This document shows positions 44,509 through 52,460 of a stretch of 64,000 nt of DNA, piece after piece (positions within the stretch are counted from its first letter, which is position 1; every line of letters begins with the position of its first letter). The DNA comes from Clostridium vitabionis. Its GTDB lineage: Bacteria > Bacillota > Clostridia > Lachnospirales > Lachnospiraceae. The position numbers and the translations under genes were made by a program. The DNA is taken from assembly GCF_015351765.1 (NCBI RefSeq), contig NZ_JADKQA010000001.1, positions 1,000,394 through 1,064,393 on the forward strand, in the 5' to 3' direction. The notes below the pieces were generated by a model. It worked only from the letters and a program-made list of their open reading frames with translations. It was not told the origin of the DNA and ran no database searches.

Positions 44509-45261
44509 TTATTTGTTGTAATTGACGATATCCGCGAAATCCGCCTTGAGGGCAGCGCCGCCGATCAGGCCGCCGTCGATATCCGGCTTGGCAAGAAGCT
44601 CACGGCAGTTGGACGGCTTCATGGATCCTCCGTACTGGATGCGGATCTTCTCCGCGGTGTCGGTGTCATAGATCTCCGCAATCAGCTTGCGGATGGCGCC
44701 GCAGACCTCCTCAGCCTGATCGCTGGTCGCGGTCTTCCCGGTGCCGATCGCCCAGATCGGCTCGTAGGCGATGACCATGGAGGCAGCCTGCTCTTTGGTG
44801 ACGCCCTGAAGGTCGCTCTTGAGCTGGAGGCGGATCCAGTCCAGGGTCACGCCGGCCTCCCGCTGCTCTAACGTCTCACCGCAGCAGAGGATCGGGGTAA
44901 GTCCCTTCTCCAATGCCTTGAGCACCTTTTGGTTGAGGAAGGCGTCGTCTTCCCTGTAGTACTGTCTTCTCTCGGAATGGCCGATGATGACGAACTTAAC
45001 CCCGGCATCCACCAGCATGTCCGCGGAAATCTCGCCGGTATAGGCGCCGGCATCCTGGTCGGAGACGTTCTCCGCGCCCAGCATCACGTTGGTGCCCTTG
45101 ATCACCTCAGCTACCGGAAGAAGATCAATCGCCGGAACACAGTAAACGACATCCACATCCGGATTGTCCACCAGCGGCTTTAACAGCTCCGCCAGGGCTT
45201 TCGCCTCGGACGGGGTCTTATTCATTTTCCAGTTGCCGGCAATAATTTTTCTTCGACTCAT
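44509..45261 (-). CDS. tpiA: Triose-phosphate isomerase
   Basis: A 250-residue TIM barrel. Catalytic Lys in AGNWKMNKT, His in VIIGHSERR, and Glu in [13 protein letters not shown], followed by the intact loop 6. The start at 45261 follows GGAGGAAAATC. Confidence 0.97.
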   Translation of the reverse strand: MSRRKIIAGNWKMNKTPSEAKALAELLKPLVDNPDVDVVYCVPAIDLLPVAEVIKGTNVMLGAENVSDQDAGAYTGEISADMLVDAGVKFVIIGHSERRQYYREDDAFLNQKVLKALEKGLTPILCCGETLEQREAGVTLDWIRLQLKSDLQGVTKEQAASMVIAYEPIWAIGTGKTATSDQAEEVCGAIRKLIAEIYDTDTAEKIRIQYGGSMKPSNCRELLAKPDIDGGLIGGAALKADFADIVNYNK

Positions 45262-45332
45262 GATTTTCCTCCAATTCGTGGGATTCCGGCACCCGGGAAA
45301 CCCCAGGCGCCGGAGGAAATCCGCGTTTGCGC

Positions 45333-46574
45333 TCAGTCCTTATCATCCGCCGCGTATACACCCGGAAGCTGCTTGCCCTCGAGGAATTCCAGGGAAGCGC
45401 CGCCGCCGGTGGAAATGTGGCTCATCTTGTCGGCGTAGCCGAGCTGGTTCACCGCGGCAGCGGAATCTCCGCCGCCGATGATCGTCGTGGCATCCGCCGC
45501 AGCGAGAGCGGCAGCAACTGCCTTTGTGCCCTTAGCGAGCACCGGGTTCTCGAATACGCCCATCGGACCGTTCCATACCACGGTCTTGGCGCTCTTCACC
45601 GCATCCTCATAGAGGGCAATCGTCTTCGGTCCGATATCCATGCCCATCCTGTCGGCCGGAATCTTGTCGATATCCACAACCTCAACCGCGATCGCCGGAT
45701 CGTCAATCGGATCCGGGAAATGGTCGGTCGTAACCGCGTCAACCGGAAGGAGCAGCTTCTTGCCGAGCTTTTCTGCCTTGGCAATCATCTCACGGCAGTA
45801 ATCCAGCTTGGTCTCATCGCAGAGAGACTCACCGATCTCATGTCCCTGAGCCTTCACGAAGGTGTACGCCATGCCGCCGCCGATGATCAGGACATCGCAC
45901 TTCTCCAGCAGGTTGGAGATCACGTTCAGCTTGTCCGCAACCTTGGCGCCGCCCAGGATGGCGACAAACGGGCGGACCGGATTCTCCACGGCATTGCCGA
46001 GGAAGCGGATCTCCTTCTGCATCAGGTAGCCGACCGCGCAGTTTCCGCCCTTTTCGCGGATGAACTTCGTCACGCCGGATACGGAAGCATGTGCCCTGTG
46101 CGCGGAACCAAAGGCATCGCAGACATAGTCATCCGCGAGATCGGCGAGCTCACGCGCGAACTTGTCGCCGGCCTCCTCCGGCTTGGTCTCCTCCTTGCCT
46201 CTGAAACGGGTATTCTGGAGAAGAATGACGTCGCCGTCCTTCATTTCGGAGACTGCCTTCGTCACATCCGGGCCGGTGACATTCCAGTCATCGATGAAGT
46301 GTACTTCCTTGCCCAGCTTCGCGGACAGGCTGGCGGCTACCGGTTTCAGGGATTCGCCCTCGTTCGGCCCTTTTTTCACCTTGCCGAGATGGGAGCAGAG
46401 GATCACCTTGGCGCCCTCGCCGATCAGCTTCTCGATCGTAGGCAGTGCCGCGTTGATTCTGGTCTCATCGGTGATCTTTCCGTCCTTCAGCGGCACGTTG
46501 AAATCGCAGCGGACAAGAACCCTCCTGCCCTTCGCGTCAAAATCATCTACCGTCTTTTTATTTAATGCTGCCAT
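45333..46574 (-). CDS. pgk: Phosphoglycerate kinase
   Basis: A 413-residue two-domain kinase making ATP from 1,3-bisphosphoglycerate. [15 protein letters not shown] is the substrate motif near the N-terminus; the nucleotide-binding GGGDSAAAV and the C-terminal [14 protein letters not shown] are complete. The ATG at 46574 follows GAAAGGAGAGAATC. It lies between gap and tpiA; a hairpin in the gap-pgk spacer could change relative expression. Confidence 0.97.
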   Translation of the reverse strand: MAALNKKTVDDFDAKGRRVLVRCDFNVPLKDGKITDETRINAALPTIEKLIGEGAKVILCSHLGKVKKGPNEGESLKPVAASLSAKLGKEVHFIDDWNVTGPDVTKAVSEMKDGDVILLQNTRFRGKEETKPEEAGDKFARELADLADDYVCDAFGSAHRAHASVSGVTKFIREKGGNCAVGYLMQKEIRFLGNAVENPVRPFVAILGGAKVADKLNVISNLLEKCDVLIIGGGMAYTFVKAQGHEIGESLCDETKLDYCREMIAKAEKLGKKLLLPVDAVTTDHFPDPIDDPAIAVEVVDIDKIPADRMGMDIGPKTIALYEDAVKSAKTVVWNGPMGVFENPVLAKGTKAVAAALAAADATTIIGGGDSAAAVNQLGYADKMSHISTGGGASLEFLEGKQLPGVYAADDKD

Positions 46575-46630
46575 GATTCTCTCCTTTCGGGGATCCGGGA
46601 AATGTGCCCGGACACACATGTTTTTTTCTG

Positions 46631-46672
46631 ATGAAAAGAGAGGCCAGGCCCAATGCTGGACCGGACCTCTCT
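46631..46672 (-). terminator. Terminator-like hairpin between gap and pgk
   Basis: AGAGAGG (46637-46643) pairs with CCTCTCT (46666-46672), with inner pairing between GGCC-type bases; TTTTC follows on the minus strand. It is placed so as to reduce read-through or set the end of a separate, more abundant gap mRNA. Confidence 0.55.
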
Positions 46673-46695
46673 GCTATATCCTGACCGTTCTGAAA

Positions 46696-47709
46696 TTACT
46701 TGCTGATCAGAGAGCCGAAGTACTTGATGGTGCGAACCATCTGGCTCGTGTAGGAGTTCTCATTGTCGTACCAGGAAACAACCTGGACAAGCGTCTTGCC
46801 GCCGGCCATCGGAAGAACCTTGGTCTGGGTGGCATCGAAAATGGAACCGGCCGTGCTGTTGATGATATCGGAGGAAACGATCTCATCGGTGTTGTACTCG
46901 AAGGATTCGGTCTCCTCAGCCTTCATCTGGGAATTGACCTGCTCAACCGTAACTTCCTTGTCCACGATCGCGTCGAGGATGGTGGTGGAACCGGTTGCGG
47001 TGGGAACACGCTGGGCAGCACCGTTCAGCTTGCCGTCAAGCTCCGGAAGAACCAGGCCGATTGCCTTGGCAGCGCCGGAGGAAGCCGGGGTGATGTTCAT
47101 GGCAGCCGCGCGGGATCTGCGGAGGTTGCCCTTTCTCTGCGGTCCGTCGAGAACCATCTGGTCACCGGTGTAAGCGTGAACCGTGGTCATGAAGCCGGCC
47201 TCGATCGGAGCAAGGTCATTGAGGCCCTTTGCCATCGGTGCAAGGCAGTTCGTGGTACAGGAAGCTGCGGAGATAATCTGGTCATCAGCGGTCAGCGTCT
47301 TGTGGTTTACATTGTAAACGATGGTCTTCAGATCCTTGCCAGCCGGAGCGGAGATAACGACATGCTTAGCGCCGGCATTGATGTGAGCCATAGACTTATC
47401 CTTAGAGGTGTAGAACCCGGTGCACTCAAGGACAACATCGATGTCGAGTGCCTTCCACGGAAGATTTGCGGCATCCTTCTCGGCATAAATGGTGATCTCC
47501 TTGCCGTCTACGACGATGGAGTGCTCCTTAGCCTCAACCTTGCCCGGATATCTGCCGTGCGTGGTATCATACTTTAACAGGTATGCAAGCATCTCCGGGG
47601 AAGTAAGATCGTTGATGGCAACAACCTCATAACCCTCCGCGTTGAACATCTGTCTGAATGCCAGACGGCCGATACGGCCAAAACCATTGATTGCTACTCT
47701 TACAGCCAT
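46696..47709 (-). CDS. gap: Glyceraldehyde-3-phosphate dehydrogenase
   Basis: A 337-residue NAD-type GAPDH. The Rossmann start [15 protein letters not shown] and the active site SCTTNCLAP with its catalytic cysteine are intact. It is the first gene of the operon, transcribed from 47765-47793 with a Rex-like operator in the leader. The start follows AGGAGGATTCAAGC. Confidence 0.97.
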   Translation of the reverse strand: MAVRVAINGFGRIGRLAFRQMFNAEGYEVVAINDLTSPEMLAYLLKYDTTHGRYPGKVEAKEHSIVVDGKEITIYAEKDAANLPWKALDIDVVLECTGFYTSKDKSMAHINAGAKHVVISAPAGKDLKTIVYNVNHKTLTADDQIISAASCTTNCLAPMAKGLNDLAPIEAGFMTTVHAYTGDQMVLDGPQRKGNLRRSRAAAMNITPASSGAAKAIGLVLPELDGKLNGAAQRVPTATGSTTILDAIVDKEVTVEQVNSQMKAEETESFEYNTDEIVSSDIINSTAGSIFDATQTKVLPMAGGKTLVQVVSWYDNENSYTSQMVRTIKYFGSLISK

Positions 47710-47737
47710 GCTTGAATCCTCCTAAGATTTTCCTTTA

Positions 47738-47755
47738 TTGTTAAACTAGTAACAA
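47738..47755. promoter_or_regulatory. Candidate Rex operator in the gap leader
   Basis: TTGTTAAACTAGTAACAA, an 18-base inverted repeat (TTGTTA, 6 bases, TAACAA). It differs at one position from the clostridial Rex consensus TTGTTAANNNNTTAACAA. It starts about 10 bases downstream of the -10 box, so a bound repressor would block initiation. Rex senses the NADH/NAD+ ratio, and gap is a known Rex target in other Clostridia. Confidence 0.65.
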
Positions 47756-47764
47756 TTCAGACTT

Positions 47765-47793
47765 ATTATAGCGGGCTGCCCGGAAAAATACAA
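47765..47793 (-). promoter_or_regulatory. sigma-A promoter of the glycolytic operon
   Basis: TTGTAT (47788-47793), 17 bases, TATAAT (47765-47770). Confidence 0.75.
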
Positions 47794-47835
47794 GAGCAAG
47801 ATGTGATTTTCCCGGGAATTTCTTTTTGTGCCGCA

Positions 47836-47867
47836 ACTGTTCGGGATCCCTGTGGCGTGAACAGTTC
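47836..47867. repeat. Short inverted repeat resembling the ends of repeat family 2
   Basis: AACTGTTC and GAACAGTT enclose 16 bases downstream of the acyl-carrier-protein gene. The arms match the terminal motif ACTGTTCAGC of repeat family 2; it may be a remnant of one. Confidence 0.4.
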
Positions 47868-47944
47868 CTTTGCGCCCTTTCCCGACGGCCGGCCGCGGCT
47901 AGAACCCCGCTGCCGGATGCCCCGCCTTCCTGCTCTCCCGCCGG

Positions 47945-48244
47945 TCAGTGCGTGCTGCCCGACGACCAGCGGACCGGCCTCGCCTTCCTCCGCGATGCCG
48001 GGTATGCGCGGACCTCCGCGGCGAGGTCGCCGACCGTTCGGATGACCTCGGCCTCCTCGGAGGGGATCGCCGTCCCGAACGCCTCATCCACCTCCGCAAG
48101 GATCATCGCCATATCGAAGGAATCCGCCAGGAGATCCTCGGCAAACCGGCTCTCCGGGGTGATTTCCGTCGGATCCAGGTCAAGCCCCCGGGCGACTGCC
48201 CGGATCAGCCTGTTCATCTCCCCCGCGTCAAACTCTGTCTTCAT
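47945..48244 (-). CDS. Atypical acyl carrier protein
   Basis: A 99-residue protein. Residues 8-82 have the four-helix acyl-carrier fold: LIRAVARGLDLDPTEITPESRFAEDLLADSFDMAMILAEVDEAFG. The phosphopantetheine serine is Ser42 in DSF, where fatty-acid ACPs have DSL. A basic C-terminal tail of 17 residues is unusual. It does not sit with fatty-acid genes, so it is probably a specialised carrier. The ATG at 48244 follows GGGGAGGGAAAATAC. It faces away from the dapF pair that begins 200 bases further on. Confidence 0.8.
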   Translation of the reverse strand: MKTEFDAGEMNRLIRAVARGLDLDPTEITPESRFAEDLLADSFDMAMILAEVDEAFGTAIPSEEAEVIRTVGDLAAEVRAYPASRRKARPVRWSSGSTH

Positions 48245-48444
48245 GTATTTTCCCTCCCCGAGAAAATTCTGCCCCTTTACGCATAGATTACGGTTCAACT
48301 CCGGCATGTACTGAACAGTGACAAGTATAGCGCATTTCCGCCTGAAACGTCGGAATTGGTGGAAAGTTTTTCTTATTTCGGATATAATGTTAACAGTTGG
48401 AAAGTCTTGGGCCGGCATTCTGCCGGCCGGATGGGAGCTTGCAT

Positions 48445-49308
48445 ATGGAACAAATTACCATGGAAAAGTATCACTGCATGGGCAATGATTACCTGGTCTA
48501 CGACCCGAACCGCAACCCGATGCCACTGCACCGGGCGGCGATCGCCCGGCTGTGCGACCGCCATTTCGGAATCGGCGCGGACGGGATTCTCGTCGGCCCC
48601 TGCTTTGACAATGACCGGATGTCCGTGAAAATCTATAACGCGGACGGCAGCGAGGCGGAAAAGAGCGGCAACGGCATGGCGATCATCGCGCGCTACCTCC
48701 GCGACCGCAATTATGTGCAGAAAAACAGCATCTCCTTCGACACTATCGCGGGGGTGGAGCACGTCTTCTATCTGAATGAGGAGGGAACCCGGCTCAAGGT
48801 CTCGATGGGGCTCCCGTCCTTCTGGAGCGATGAGATCCCCATGACCGGGCAGCGCCGCGAGGTCATCAACGAGATCCTTGTCTTTGACAAGATCCCCTAT
48901 GTGACCACCTGCCTCTCCCTGGGGAATCCGCACTGCGTGATCTGGATGAATGAGATCTCGAAGGAGCTGGTCTGCCGGATCGGGAACATTTCCGAATCCG
49001 CCGAGTATTTCCCCGAGAAAGTCAACACGCAGCTGCTGAATGTCCTTGACCGGACCAATATCCAGATTGAGATCTACGAGCGCGGGGTCGGCTACACGCT
49101 GGCTTCCGGTTCCTGCGCCTGCGCGGCAGCCTCGGCAGCTTACCGCATGGGCCTTGCCGACCGGAATATGTATGTCCACATGCCCGGCGGCCTCCTCGAG
49201 GTGGAAATCCGGGACGACGGGGAAGTCTACATGGTCGCCGGCGTCGGTTATGTAGGCAGCATTGTCCTCGGCAACGGCTTCTGCGAGGAGCTGCGCGCCC
49301 TCGACTGA
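48445..49308 (+). CDS. DapF-family paralogue with both catalytic cysteines replaced by serine
   Basis: A 287-residue protein with the complete two-lobed DapF fold: MGNDYLVYD, RHFGIGADGILV, KIYNADGSEAEKSGNG, SLGNPHCV, NVLDRTNIQIEIYERGVGYTLA and GGLLEVEI. Diaminopimelate epimerases use two cysteines as acid and base, in CGNG and in ACGTG. Here the first is Ser74 (KSGNG) and the second Ser221 (TLASGSCACA), although other cysteines occur nearby (Cys224, Cys226). It therefore should not be a normal DAP epimerase; it could be a different isomerase or dehydratase, or a regulator or structural partner of the true DapF 52 bases downstream. The start at 48445 follows GGGAG. Confidence 0.82.
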   Translation: MEQITMEKYHCMGNDYLVYDPNRNPMPLHRAAIARLCDRHFGIGADGILVGPCFDNDRMSVKIYNADGSEAEKSGNGMAIIARYLRDRNYVQKNSISFDTIAGVEHVFYLNEEGTRLKVSMGLPSFWSDEIPMTGQRREVINEILVFDKIPYVTTCLSLGNPHCVIWMNEISKELVCRIGNISESAEYFPEKVNTQLLNVLDRTNIQIEIYERGVGYTLASGSCACAAASAAYRMGLADRNMYVHMPGGLLEVEIRDDGEVYMVAGVGYVGSIVLGNGFCEELRALD

Positions 49309-49360
49309 GCCGGACCGCCGGATCCGGAGTGTTCCTTCCGGCCGCACAGGAGGTAATCTG

Positions 49361-50164
49361 ATGAAATTTACTAAGATGCAGGGCATCGGCAACGACTATG
49401 TCTATGTCAACTGCTTTCGGGAGATCGTCCGGAACCCGTCGGAGCTGGCGAAAAAGGTCAGCGACCGGCATTTCGGCATCGGCTCTGACGGCCTGATCCT
49501 CATCTGCCCCTCGGAGGAGGCGGACTGCGAGATGGTCATGTACAACGCGGACGGCTCGCGCGGCGCAATGTGCGGCAATGGCATCCGCTGCGTGGGCAAG
49601 TATGTCTATGACCACGGGATCGTCGACAGGACGCGGATCACGGTGCTCACCGGCTCCGGCCTCCGGACGCTGGATATGCAGACGGAAAATGGGAAAGTTG
49701 TCTCCGCCACCGTGGATATGGGAAAACCGGTGCTGACGTCGAAGATCGACGAAGAAATTCTCGTGGACGGAAAGACATGGAACTTCACGGGGATTTCCAT
49801 GGGCAATCCCCACGCTGTCGTCTTCCTGGATCATGTCTCGTCCCTCAATCTTCCGGAGATCGGTCCGGATTTTGAGAACCATCCCCGTTTTCCGGATCGG
49901 ACAAACACAGAGTTTGTGCGGGTGATCGACCGCAGCCATCTGGAGATGCGGGTATGGGAGCGCGGCTCCGGCGAGACGCTCGCCTGCGGAACCGGTGCCT
50001 GCGCGTCGGCAGCTGCCGCGATCCTGAAAGGGCTCACCAAAAACACCGTGGATATTGCCCTCCTCGGCGGCCATCTGGGCATTACCTGGGACCAGGACAA
50101 GGACACCATCTATATGACAGGACCCGCGGTGGAGGTCTTCTCCGGCGAATTTGAGAACAGCTGA
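49361..50164 (+). CDS. dapF: Diaminopimelate epimerase
   Basis: A 267-residue enzyme that converts LL- to meso-diaminopimelate for lysine and peptidoglycan synthesis. Both catalytic cysteines are present: Cys71 in MCGNGIRC and Cys209 in GETLACGTGACAS. Substrate-binding segments GNDYVYV, RHFGIGSDGL and MGNPHAV are standard. The ATG at 49361 follows AGGAGGTAATCTG. It is cotranscribed with the Ser/Ser paralogue upstream and a cytidylate kinase-like gene downstream. Confidence 0.96.
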   Translation: MKFTKMQGIGNDYVYVNCFREIVRNPSELAKKVSDRHFGIGSDGLILICPSEEADCEMVMYNADGSRGAMCGNGIRCVGKYVYDHGIVDRTRITVLTGSGLRTLDMQTENGKVVSATVDMGKPVLTSKIDEEILVDGKTWNFTGISMGNPHAVVFLDHVSSLNLPEIGPDFENHPRFPDRTNTEFVRVIDRSHLEMRVWERGSGETLACGTGACASAAAAILKGLTKNTVDIALLGGHLGITWDQDKDTIYMTGPAVEVFSGEFENS

Positions 50165-50235
50165 CGGCTTAAGGGAAGCTGGCCTTTTTCAGGGAAACTG
50201 ACAGGCTTCATGCCTTCGGACAGGAGGTGCGCGCT

Positions 50236-50907
50236 ATGGCAGGGAAACACATGGTCATCACGATTGGCCGCCAGTACGGCAGCGGCGGCGCGGAAACCGG
50301 CCGGATCCTGGCGGAACTGCTCGGGATCTGCTGCTACGACAAAAACATCCTGAAAATCAATTCTGATGCCAGCGGCATCCGGGAAAGCTATTTTCACCTG
50401 GCTGACGAGAAAGCGGGGAACCGCCTGCTCTACCGGATCATGAAAAACCTGACGCCTGAGGAGGGGGCTCCGTCCTTCGGCCCGGACCTGATGTCTGCGG
50501 ACAACCTCTTCCGCTTCCAGTCGGAAGTCATCCGGAAGCTTGCCGCGGAGGAATCCTGTGTGTTCATCGGCCGCTGCGCCGATTATGTCCTCGACCACTA
50601 TGATGTGCTTCTGCGCGTTCATGTCATCGGTTCATGGGCGGAACGTGTCTCCCGCATCCGGGAGAAAACCGCCGGCTCTGAGGCGGATGCCGAGAAGGCT
50701 ATCCGCCGGATGGACAGGGAGCGCGGGGAGTATTACCGCTATTACACCGGGCGGGACTGGGCGGATGCCCAGAATTATGACCTGGTCATCTCCACCGACC
50801 GGATCGGCCCTGCCGGAGCTGCCCGGGTGATCCTCGAATATCTCCGTTCCCTCGGTTTTGACCTTGACAAAGAATTTCCATCGAATAAAATAGAACAATG
50901 TCGGTAA
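50236..50907 (+). CDS. Cytidylate kinase-like protein
   Basis: A 223-residue protein of the cytidylate kinase-like family (PF13189). The N-terminal P-loop variant TIGRQYGSGGAETGR is followed by the lid and CMP-like binding segments (CVFIGRCADYVLDHY, VHVIGSWAERVSRI). It lacks several features of true Cmk and usually occurs in addition to it; the substrate is unknown. The ATG at 50236 follows CAGGAGGTGCGCGCT. Third gene of the dapF unit. A promoter for the structured RNA downstream may lie in its last codons. Confidence 0.87.
   Translation: MAGKHMVITIGRQYGSGGAETGRILAELLGICCYDKNILKINSDASGIRESYFHLADEKAGNRLLYRIMKNLTPEEGAPSFGPDLMSADNLFRFQSEVIRKLAAEESCVFIGRCADYVLDHYDVLLRVHVIGSWAERVSRIREKTAGSEADAEKAIRRMDRERGEYYRYYTGRDWADAQNYDLVISTDRIGPAGAARVILEYLRSLGFDLDKEFPSNKIEQCR
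50864..50891 (+). promoter_or_regulatory. sigma-A promoter in the 3' end of the kinase-like gene
   Basis: A perfect TTGACA (50864-50869), 16 bases, TAAAAT (50886-50891). It points at the structured RNA at 50945-51160. The short hairpin at 50913-50935 lies between. Confidence 0.5.
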
Positions 50908-50935
50908 AAACGCCGGAAATTTTTTCGGCGGTTTT
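50908..50935. terminator. Hairpin behind the kinase-like gene, possibly bidirectional
   Basis: CGCCG pairs with CGGCG around GAAATTTTTT. GTTTT follows on the plus strand and TTTTTAC on the minus strand. Only five pairs, so a modest terminator. Confidence 0.5.
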
Positions 50936-50944
50936 GCAATAAAT

Positions 50945-51160
50945 TCCGTCCATAACGCATTAACCTTATGAACGGAGAAACAAATCTGTGTGCTGGCTCG
51001 GCAGGGTAACTGATTCAAGAAAAGGAAACTCGAAACTCCAATGCATTGCTCCGTTACTCAGGAATCTCCGAAAAGCACGCAGCCTTCAGGGAAAGTAAAC
51101 CAACCAGTGCTTTCACTGAAACGAGGAGGCATCCGGATCTTCTGATCCGGGTGCCTCCTT
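50945..51160 (+). ncRNA. Structured RNA with a pseudoknot, possibly the raiA motif
   Basis: About 215 non-coding bases. By hand, AACGGAG (about 50978-50984) pairs with CTCCGTT (about 51049-51055), and CTGTGTGCT (about 50992-51000) pairs with AGCACGCAG (about 51075-51083, one G-U pair). The order a-b-a'-b' makes a pseudoknot of 7 and 9 pairs. A further stem TTCAGgGAAAG/CTTTCaCTGAA and the terminator at 51123-51159 follow. Loops are purine-rich (AAGAAAAGGAAACTCG), as in conserved structured RNAs. From memory the sequence resembles the raiA RNA motif of Firmicutes; I cannot confirm that. A protein explanation is excluded by stops in all frames. Confidence 0.6.
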
Positions 51161-51163
51161 ATT
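51123..51163 (+). terminator. Terminator of the structured RNA
   Basis: A GGAGGCAtCCGGATC/GATCCGGgTGCCTCC stem with loop TTCT, one mismatch, followed by TTATTAG. Confidence 0.75.
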
Positions 51164-51231
51164 AGTAGAGCCCTTAGCAATAACCAGCCACCTGATGAGG
51201 ACAAGGGAAAGCGCAGTCCGAGTTTCGTGGA
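51161..51231 (+). repeat. Dispersed repeat family 1, copy E
   Basis: ATTAGTAGAGCCCTTAGC, then CCAGCCACCTGATGAGGACA, then GCGCAGTCCGAGTTTCGTGG. The same order as copy A, here on the plus strand and again directly behind a terminator. Confidence 0.8.
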
Positions 51232-51238
51232 GCAGCGA

Positions 51239-52426
51239 TCACAGGCCGTACTTCTCCGCCACTTTCGCGAACGCCGGCATCGACCGGTGGATCATGTCAT
51301 TCGACACGCAGTAAGCGATTCTCACATAGCCCGGTCCGAAGAATGAGCTTCCGGGAACAACCAGGATGTGCTCCTCCTTGCAGGCCGCGACGAATTTCTT
51401 CTCATCCTCATCCGGGGACTTCACCCACAGATAGAACGCGCCCTGCGGGCGTACACAGGTGAATCCGAGCTTCGTCAAGCCATTGTAGAGGTCATTTCGG
51501 TTCCTGTCATAGGCAGCAACATTGACCTTCACGGCGAGGCAGCGGCGGATCACCCGCTGGATCAGGGACGGCGCGTTCACGCTGCCGTTCACGCGGTTGG
51601 CGATCGTTGCCACCTGGATCAGGTCTTCGCTGTCCGACACGGAATCCGGGATCAGGGCGTAGCCGATCCGCTCACCGGGAAGCGACAGGGATTTGCTGTA
51701 GGAATAGCAGACAACCGTATTCTCATAGAAATCCGGCACCCACGGGACCGAGCAGCCGTCGTAGGCGAGCTCGCGGTACGGCTCATCGGAGATGATCAGG
51801 ATGTCTGTGCCGAACTCCCTCTCCTTCTCCCGGAGAACGTCCCCCATGCCGCGGAGGCTCTCCGCGGAGTAAATGACCCCGGTCGGGTTATTCGGCGTAT
51901 TGATGATGACCGCCTTCGTCTTCGGCGTGACAGCCTTCGCAAGCCCCGCGAGATCCGGCTGGAAATCCGCACTTGCCGGCGGAAGGACAACCAGCTTCCC
52001 GTCATAATTCCGGACATAGTTGCCATACTCGACAAAGAACGGGGCGAAAGTGATGACCTCATCTCCCGGATCCAGGATGGATTTCAGGATGATATTGAGC
52101 GCACTCGCTGCGCCGACCGTCATGATCAGGTTTTTCGCGGCATAGGCCGTGCCAAACCGCCGGTTCAGGGATGCGGCGATGTCCGCCCGGACATCCTCGT
52201 AGCCGCTGTTGGACATGTAGCCGTGGACGAACAGGGAATCCTCCTCATCGAGGACATCGCGGATGGCCTGGTTCACCTCCTCCGGGGCGGGTACAGACGG
52301 GTTGCCGAGGCTGAAGTCATAGACATTTTCCCGGCCATACTTTTTTGCCATCTCCTTACCTTCCTCGAACATGGCACGGATGGCGGAATTGTTCTGAAGA
52401 AATGGAAGCATTTTCTGCGAAATCAT
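51239..52426 (-). CDS. PLP-dependent class I aminotransferase
   Basis: A 395-residue fold-type I enzyme of the aspartate-aminotransferase group. The PLP lysine is in SYSKSLSLPGERIGY; the Asn and Asp that hold the ring are in INTPNNPTGVIY and LIISDEPYRELAYD; the Arg for the substrate carboxylate is in YVRIAYC near the C-terminus. The N-terminal SLGNPSVPAPEEV replaces the GEPDFDTP form. Substrate not determinable. It starts behind AAGGAGGAACAATCCC, 34 bases downstream of the polymerase gene. Confidence 0.93.
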   Translation of the reverse strand: MISQKMLPFLQNNSAIRAMFEEGKEMAKKYGRENVYDFSLGNPSVPAPEEVNQAIRDVLDEEDSLFVHGYMSNSGYEDVRADIAASLNRRFGTAYAAKNLIMTVGAASALNIILKSILDPGDEVITFAPFFVEYGNYVRNYDGKLVVLPPASADFQPDLAGLAKAVTPKTKAVIINTPNNPTGVIYSAESLRGMGDVLREKEREFGTDILIISDEPYRELAYDGCSVPWVPDFYENTVVCYSYSKSLSLPGERIGYALIPDSVSDSEDLIQVATIANRVNGSVNAPSLIQRVIRRCLAVKVNVAAYDRNRNDLYNGLTKLGFTCVRPQGAFYLWVKSPDEDEKKFVAACKEEHILVVPGSSFFGPGYVRIAYCVSNDMIHRSMPAFAKVAEKYGL

Positions 52427-52460
52427 GGGATTGTTCCTCCTTGAAGATTTTCATTATTGT

